The notes beneath the pieces are model-generated. The model was not told the DNA's origin, did not search any database, and saw only the letters and a list, made by a program, of their open reading frames with translations. A DNA stretch of 8,929 nucleotides from Methanomassiliicoccaceae archaeon UBA480 (lineage in GTDB: Archaea > Thermoplasmatota > Thermoplasmata > Methanomassiliicoccales > Methanomethylophilaceae), in contig DAXO01000050.1 in the NCBI GenBank assembly GCA_002506425.1, positions 1-8,929 on the forward strand, written 5' to 3'. The first letter of the stretch is position 1. Every line of letters starts with the position of its first letter. The position numbers were made by a program, and so were the translations under genes. Of the stretch, positions 5,358 through 8,929 are shown one piece after another.

Positions 5358-6737
5358 TCACATTTCGAATCCACATTGACCTAGCACGTCTATTGCGTGA
5401 TCGTAGATGGCGACGTATTCGTCGGACGGCTCCAGGCTCCGGGCATCATAGCATTCCTGGAACTTCTTCCCTTGCGGGGCGCGTCCCAGATCCTTCTCAT
5501 AGAGTCTGATGACCTTGTCGATGATGGGGTTGACCTCGGAGACGTCCATGCCGCATGTAGCCAAAGCTACTTCGCCGAGCATTCTAGCCTCCATTCCGGT
5601 AGTCTTGTTCTGGGTGACCCCTTTGGATGCTGCAACACCGGAAAGCAGCTCTCTCCCAGATGCTGTATCGGTCATGGCTTGAGCGGCGATCTCATAAAGA
5701 CACATCTCTGTGCATGGTCCTGCGAGAGTGTAATACTGGTTCGCCAGAAGGAAATCGGTGTTCTGATCCAATGCTGCCGCCGCATGCGCTGCTATCTGGA
5801 GAGTTTCGCGGGTAGTGGTCGTCCCCCATCTGATGTGAATCGGGCCGTCTAGATGTATGTCGCAGTCAAATATGGCGAATGAAGCAATCATGGTGGCAAC
5901 ATCGCATATCGCTGTTTCCTCAACTCCTCCGACATATCCGCCGAATATCGGCATCTGTTCCATCATGATGATGTCTCCGTTCGCACCCCATCCGGCAAGC
6001 ATATTCAATCCCGCCATGTCTATTTTCATCTCGTTCAACTGGGAGCATTCATGGGCGTCGAACGGTTTCAGGCCGTACATAGTGAGATCGGATGCCAGCC
6101 TTCCAGAGGATGAGAGCGGGGTCTGAGGACCCTATATGCACATGCCTGGGCGCTGCGACATGAGGCAAGCTTCTCTGACGTAGCGGACCTCAGCCATGGT
6201 AGCACGTATCTCCCATGGGGTGTTGGTGGTGGCCTGATGGTTGTTGACCGTGCTGAGGACGCCGCTCACGATGGTATCCACCACAGGCTCCTGTGCATAC
6301 GACCTTATCATTGGAACGAACATGGGCTCGGAGACAGGGGCACCTGTAGGGCCGCCTTGGATAACCGGTTTGCGACTGTCGTTGCCGCGGCGTGCAATAC
6401 ATTCGCGCTCATCTTTTCCAGATCCCAGTTTGAGCTTTTGAGGGGCCATCTTCAACCCTTCGAACAGCTCGTCCTCCTCGATCTTCATGACACGACCCAG
6501 GTCGGTGTTGTAGAATCCGGTTTCCAGGAGCAGCTCTACTCCTGCGAGGAACAGCCTTTCGCAGAGGTCTTCATCCGTGGGTATGATGTCATCGGAGAAT
6601 TTGATGTGATACTTCTCCTTCATCCTGGAGACATTGGTAGGCACTATGGAGTAGTCCCATTGGTCCTCGCGGACTCTTTCGCCCTCGAAGAAGCGGTCGT
6701 ACGCCTCGTAGATGTCTACATATCTTTTTGCGGTCAT
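5358..6737 (-). CDS. mtmB: Monomethylamine methyltransferase MtmB with in-frame pyrrolysine (UAG) codon
   Basis: One gene of 459 residues if the TAG at 6132-6134 is read as pyrrolysine at residue 202, the position known from Methanosarcina barkeri MtmB (458 residues). MtmB transfers the methyl group of monomethylamine to the Co(I) corrinoid of MtmC. The frame is unbroken on both sides of the TAG: R-P-G-M-C-I precedes it and G-P-Q-T-P-L-S follows, against RPGMGV and GPETSLS in M. barkeri. Residues that surround pyrrolysine there (E229, E259, Q333) appear here as E230, E260 and Q334 after a one-residue insertion. Family segments include QGGPTGAPVSE (about 147-157), EQMPIFGGY (260-268), HLDGPIHIRWG (295-305) and NQYYTLAGPCTEMC (333-346). 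It follows mtmC after 85 bases, with a GAGG 13 bases before the ATG. The true stop is TGA at 5358-5360. A conventional annotation would split it into two short genes. Confidence 0.95.
6119..6132 (-). promoter_or_regulatory. Short stem-loop directly at the UAG codon of mtmB (PYLIS-like candidate)
   Basis: On the mRNA strand GGGTC-CTCA-GACCC forms a perfect 5-bp stem with a 4-base loop. Its first G is the third base of the UAG itself. Methanosarcina mtmB has a proposed stem-loop (PYLIS) just 3' of its UAG. The local structure is seen in the sequence; any role in decoding is inference, and the coding constraint of G-P-Q-T may explain part of it. Confidence 0.4.
6132..6134 (-). other. Pyrrolysine codon (TAG, residue 202 of MtmB)
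   Basis: The minus strand reads ATG TGC ATA TAG GGT CCT CAG. The codon is number 202 from the ATG at 6737, and homology to MtmB continues in the same frame on both sides with no insertion or deletion at the codon itself. This fits translation as pyrrolysine by tRNA-Pyl and PylS, which must be encoded elsewhere in the genome. Confidence 0.95.
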
Positions 6738-6779
6738 GAGATGGCACGTTCCTCGGATGTTTGCTCGTATTTGATTGTA

Positions 6780-6803
6780 AGGATGATGTGCATCCTGTTT
6801 TTT
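6780..6803 (+). terminator. Possible plus-strand terminator: hairpin plus T6
   Basis: AGGATG (6780-6785) pairs with CATCCT (6791-6796) around a 5-base loop, followed on the plus strand by G and six T (6798-6803). It lies in the mtmC-mtmB gap, antisense to both genes. No plus-strand gene lies immediately upstream, but SMR transcripts that run on through mtmB would meet it. On the minus strand the same hairpin would lie in the mtmC-mtmB spacer RNA and could affect processing. Weak evidence, since archaeal termination mainly needs the T tract. Confidence 0.3.
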
Positions 6804-6822
6804 GTGAAACCACTTGATGGAA

Positions 6823-7470
6823 TTATCGATCCGTTTTCTGATTCATCAGATTGCGGACCAGTCCGACTATTTCGGAACCGGAGGATGAGTAGCCACTGCC
6901 TCCGATCTCTTCCACCCATTCTTTGCTGCAGGGAGCTCCTCCAAATATCGTGAAGACGGATAGCCCCTCCTCTTTGAAGACACGCACCATCTCCTTCTGT
7001 TGGGGAAGGCTTACGGTCATTAGGGCTGATCCTCCAACGATATCCGCATGCGATTCACGGGCCATTCTGACGAAAGTGTCCGCATCAACATCGCCTCCCG
7101 CGTCGATGACTTTGAATCCGGCTCCGCGTAGCATGGCGCAACATACATTCTTTCCTATCGTATGGATGTCGCCCTTGACGGAACCCATGACGATGACGCC
7201 TTTCAGTCTGACGCCCTCATCCATATATGGTTCTATTACATCCAACGCGGCTTCCATGGCCTTGGAAGCCATCATGATCTGTGGGAGAAAGATTTTCGCA
7301 TCATCGAAATCTGCACTGACACGGTCCATGCCTTTGGCGAGACCTTTGGCGATTGCTTCATCGGGGCTTATTCCCGATTCCATCGCAATAGACGCGAATC
7401 TTCTGCTTTCCTCTTTGTTCCAAGAGGCTACCGAGTCCTCAAGGCCTTTGAGAATGGATTCTCTGTCCAT
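6823..7470 (-). CDS. mtmC: Monomethylamine corrinoid protein MtmC
   Basis: A 215-residue corrinoid shuttle protein, close to the usual length of MtmC-type proteins. An N-terminal four-helix cap domain (about 1-88) precedes a Rossmann-like B12-binding domain (about 89-215). The base-off, His-on signature is complete: G-D-I-H-T-I-G at 100-106 with axial ligand H103, G-G-S-A-L at 146-150, and F-G-G-A-P at 186-190. The bound cobamide accepts the methyl group from MtmB and hands it to a corrinoid:coenzyme M methyltransferase. The monomethylamine assignment rests on the mtmB gene directly downstream, the same order as in Methanosarcina mtmCB; by sequence alone MtbC or MttC would be hard to exclude. 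The ATG at 7470 follows AGGAGG by 4 bases. The stop is TAA, the only TAA among the genes here. Confidence 0.93.
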   Translation of the reverse strand: MDRESILKGLEDSVASWNKEESRRFASIAMESGISPDEAIAKGLAKGMDRVSADFDDAKIFLPQIMMASKAMEAALDVIEPYMDEGVRLKGVIVMGSVKGDIHTIGKNVCCAMLRGAGFKVIDAGGDVDADTFVRMARESHADIVGGSALMTVSLPQQKEMVRVFKEEGLSVFTIFGGAPCSKEWVEEIGGSGYSSSGSEIVGLVRNLMNQKTDR

Positions 7471-7474
7471 CTGT

Positions 7475-7481
7475 CCTCCTC
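7475..7481 (-). promoter_or_regulatory. Shine-Dalgarno site of mtmC
   Basis: GAGGAGG on the minus strand lies 4 bases before the ATG at 7470 and settles the start. It implies a leadered message, unlike several neighbours. No convincing TATA box is visible between this site and the hairpin at 7501-7518. Confidence 0.75.
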
Positions 7482-7500
7482 AGATGTCAAAAGAGTTTGG

Positions 7501-7518
7501 CCGGCGGCGAACCGCCGG
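7501..7518 (-). terminator. GC-rich hairpin between the coiled-coil gene and mtmC
   Basis: On the minus strand CCGGCGG-TTCG-CCGCCGG is a perfect 7-bp stem with a UUCG loop, starting 8 bases after the TGA at 7527-7529. It is followed by CCAAACTCTTTTG, a short T-rich run. Placement after the operon end suggests a terminator or RNA 3'-end stabiliser; since only 30 bases separate it from mtmC, it could instead lie in an mtmC leader. Confidence 0.55.
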
Positions 7519-7526
7519 AAGGAGTT

Positions 7527-7817
7527 TCATTCCTCTTTGGAGCAGGAGGAGTCGATCTCCTCCTTCTGCTTCTTGAGGTCCTCGATCTTCTTCTCCGACT
7601 CCTTGATCTTCTCGAAGTAGGCGTTGATGTCGGCATCGGATGCGGTCTTTCCCGATTTGAGTGCCTCGACGACGGCTTTTCCGATATCGGAGATGTTCTT
7701 GTCGATGGCGCGCTCCTCGTCTCTGATCTGAGAGTCGAGCTTGCTCTTGTCGATCGAGTTGCCGATCTTCGTGTCTGCATCTTTGACGGCGCCTTTGACC
7801 TTATCCATGAATCCCAT
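7527..7817 (-). CDS. Small charged coiled-coil protein, unknown function
   Basis: A 96-residue, highly charged, probably cytoplasmic protein with no signal peptide or membrane helix. It begins G-F-M-D-K-V-K-G-A-V-K-D, an amphipathic start, and has a second helical half (about 62-90, rich in K and E with heptad-like I/L spacing, as in KIEDLKKQKEEI) that should form a coiled coil. A single Cys lies near the end (CSKEE). Similar small proteins starting MGFMDK with an alternating E/K/A pattern are known from anaerobes, usually without an assigned function. The start at 7817 is firm: GGAGG lies 8 bases upstream. It is 15 bases downstream of the PLP-enzyme gene, so the two are probably cotranscribed, and a GC-rich hairpin follows its TGA stop. 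Confidence 0.8.
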   Translation of the reverse strand: MGFMDKVKGAVKDADTKIGNSIDKSKLDSQIRDEERAIDKNISDIGKAVVEALKSGKTASDADINAYFEKIKESEKKIEDLKKQKEEIDSSCSKEE

Positions 7818-7825
7818 GATACTTA

Positions 7826-7830
7826 CCTCC
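7826..7830 (-). promoter_or_regulatory. Ribosome binding site of the coiled-coil gene
   Basis: GGAGG on the minus strand with an 8-base spacer to the ATG at 7817. It sits in the 15-base gap after the TGA of the PLP-enzyme gene, supporting translation from one shared message. Confidence 0.7.
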
Positions 7831-7832
7831 GT

Positions 7833-8929
7833 TCATTCGACCAGTTTGTGGTACCCGTATGCAGGCTCGCCTGCATTGAAGCAGTACTGGATGGTGGCGA
7901 ACTGCTTCTTGAATGCCTTAACATCCTCTTTAACCTTGCTCGGGTCCTCTTTCTTGACAATGACACGTGCGATGAAGTCTGCGACCTCGTCCATCTCGCT
8001 CTCTTTCATGCCGATTCTGGTCATCTCCTGAGCACCCATCCTGAGACCGGAAGGCCTGACGGAGCTGGTGTCCCTCGGAAGCATGTTCTTGTTGCAGATG
8101 ATGTTCGCATCCTCGAGGAGCTGGGCGCAGTCCTTTCCTCCGCCGAACTTCGCAACATCGAGGGCGATAGCATGGGACCTGGTGAATCCGAGGTCGGGGC
8201 AGAGTACGGGGACCCCTCTTTCGTATAGGGCCTCTCCTAGCGCTCTGGCGTTCTTGCATGCCTGGGCGGCGTAGTCCTTCGCGAAGACGTCCATCTCGGC
8301 GAGGGTTATGCCCAATGCCGCCATGGCGTGGAGGTGATGGCTGGATGTGACGCCAGGGAAGACGGCCTTGAGGAGCTTCTTCTCCTGCTCTTCGGTCAGG
8401 TTCTGTCCAAGGAGCATTCCGTGGTTCGGCCCAGGGAATGTCTTGTGCGTAGACGACGAGACGATGTTGACGCCTTCTCTCAGGGGATCTTGGAACTGCT
8501 TTCCTGCAATCAGTCCAAGAACATGGGCGCAGTCCTCCCAGACGAGACATCCTACTTCGTTGAACGTGTCCTGCAGCTCCTTGAGGGGAGGAGGGAACAG
8601 GAAGACCGACAGCCCGAACTGGGCGATCTTCGGCTTGACCTGCTTGAGAAGCTTGATGGTCCCGTCCACATCTAGATTCATATCCTCTTCGTTGAACGGA
8701 TAGTTGACGGATTTGACGGCCCTCTGTCCGAATGCGCCGAATTCGCATGTGGAGATGTGGGCACCCTGTGCGAGTGCACAGGTGGTGATGGTGTCTCCGG
8801 GCTCAGCGAATGCGAATAGGACGGCCATGTTGGCGACAGTTCCTGAGATCGGTCTGACATCTGCGAAATCGGCGTCGAAGATCTTCTTCGCAAGCTCGAT
8901 GGTTTTGAGTTCGACCTGGTCCACATAGA
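7833..8929 (-). CDS. Serine hydroxymethyltransferase-like PLP enzyme, 5' end outside the window
   Basis: The visible 365 codons are the C-terminal part of a fold-type I PLP enzyme of the SHMT (GlyA) family; the frame runs on past 8929 (Y-V-D-Q-V-E at the edge matches the YVDEVE region of GlyA), so the GTG at 8924 is not the start and roughly 60-80 residues are missing. Family marks, numbered from that GTG, are P-I-S-G-T-V-A-N (25-32), E-D-C-A-H with the PLP-binding Asp (about 130-134), S-S-T-H-K with the PLP lysine (about 157-161), and S-G-L-R-M-G with the carboxylate-binding Arg. Two conserved spots differ: the loop G-G-H-L-T-H-G reads G-A-H-I-S-T-C, so the His that stacks on PLP becomes Thr, and G-P-R-G-G reads G-P-N-H-G. 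It may be an SHMT making glycine and a C1 unit, or a related aldolase or transaldolase. It shares an operon with the small coiled-coil gene. The stop is TGA. Confidence 0.85.
   Translation of the reverse strand, partial: YVDQVELKTIELAKKIFDADFADVRPISGTVANMAVLFAFAEPGDTITTCALAQGAHISTCEFGAFGQRAVKSVNYPFNEEDMNLDVDGTIKLLKQVKPKIAQFGLSVFLFPPPLKELQDTFNEVGCLVWEDCAHVLGLIAGKQFQDPLREGVNIVSSSTHKTFPGPNHGMLLGQNLTEEQEKKLLKAVFPGVTSSHHLHAMAALGITLAEMDVFAKDYAAQACKNARALGEALYERGVPVLCPDLGFTRSHAIALDVAKFGGGKDCAQLLEDANIICNKNMLPRDTSSVRPSGLRMGAQEMTRIGMKESEMDEVADFIARVIVKKEDPSKVKEDVKAFKKQFATIQYCFNAGEPAYGYHKLVE

Noticed and set aside
5358..6737. Split, frameshifted or pseudogene methyltransferase
   Set aside because: The two halves are in the same frame, separated by a single TAG at the known pyrrolysine codon, and all downstream family residues are intact.
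5358..7470. Methanol methyltransferase system MtaB/MtaC, or di- or trimethylamine system
   Set aside because: The read-through protein matches MtmB in N-terminus, length and residue 202 context; MtaB has no pyrrolysine, and MtbB and MttB have different sequences around their UAG.
1..8929. CRISPR array, tRNA, rRNA or insertion sequence
   Set aside because: No spaced direct repeats, cloverleaf-like segments, transposase motifs or terminal inverted repeats were seen on either strand.

Overview
The window looks like a piece of a methylotrophic, pyrrolysine-using archaeon, most likely a Methanomassiliicoccales (Thermoplasmata) relative. The main reason is a monomethylamine methyltransferase gene (mtmB) read on the minus strand from 6737 to 5358. 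It carries an in-frame TAG at codon 202, the pyrrolysine position of Methanosarcina MtmB, and lies downstream of its corrinoid partner mtmC. None of the ten genes uses TAG as its terminal stop (nine TGA, one TAA). TATA-like boxes about 25-30 bases upstream of several start codons, a UbiD-like protein of the archaeal mevalonate-pathway type and a DtxR-FeoA fusion also point to an archaeon.

Layout. Positions 1-1268 (minus): UbiD-family decarboxylase. 1315-3255 (minus): ferrous iron transporter FeoB. 3317-3982 (minus): DtxR-type metal regulator with a C-terminal FeoA-like domain, preceded by a TATA box inside an inverted repeat with TTAGG/CCTAA ends (4018-4048). 4055-4630 (minus): unrecognised 191-residue protein. 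4695-5353 (plus): two overlapping SMR transporter genes, probably an antiparallel heterodimer. 5358-6737 (minus): mtmB with pyrrolysine codon at 6132-6134. 6823-7470 (minus): mtmC. 7527-7817 (minus): small coiled-coil protein. 7833-8929 (minus, 5' end outside the window): serine hydroxymethyltransferase-like PLP enzyme. No intergenic gap exceeds 100 bases; no tRNA, rRNA, CRISPR array or insertion sequence was seen.

How the genes work together. MtmB moves the methyl group of monomethylamine to the corrinoid of MtmC; a further methyltransferase (MtbA type, not in the window) would pass it to coenzyme M for methanogenesis. FeoB and the DtxR-FeoA protein form an iron uptake and regulation unit whose promoter regions carry candidate operator half-sites. 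The SMR pair meets mtmB head-on with only 4 bases between stop codons, so the transcripts probably overlap. The PLP enzyme and the small coiled-coil protein look like one operon, separated from mtmC by a GC-rich hairpin.
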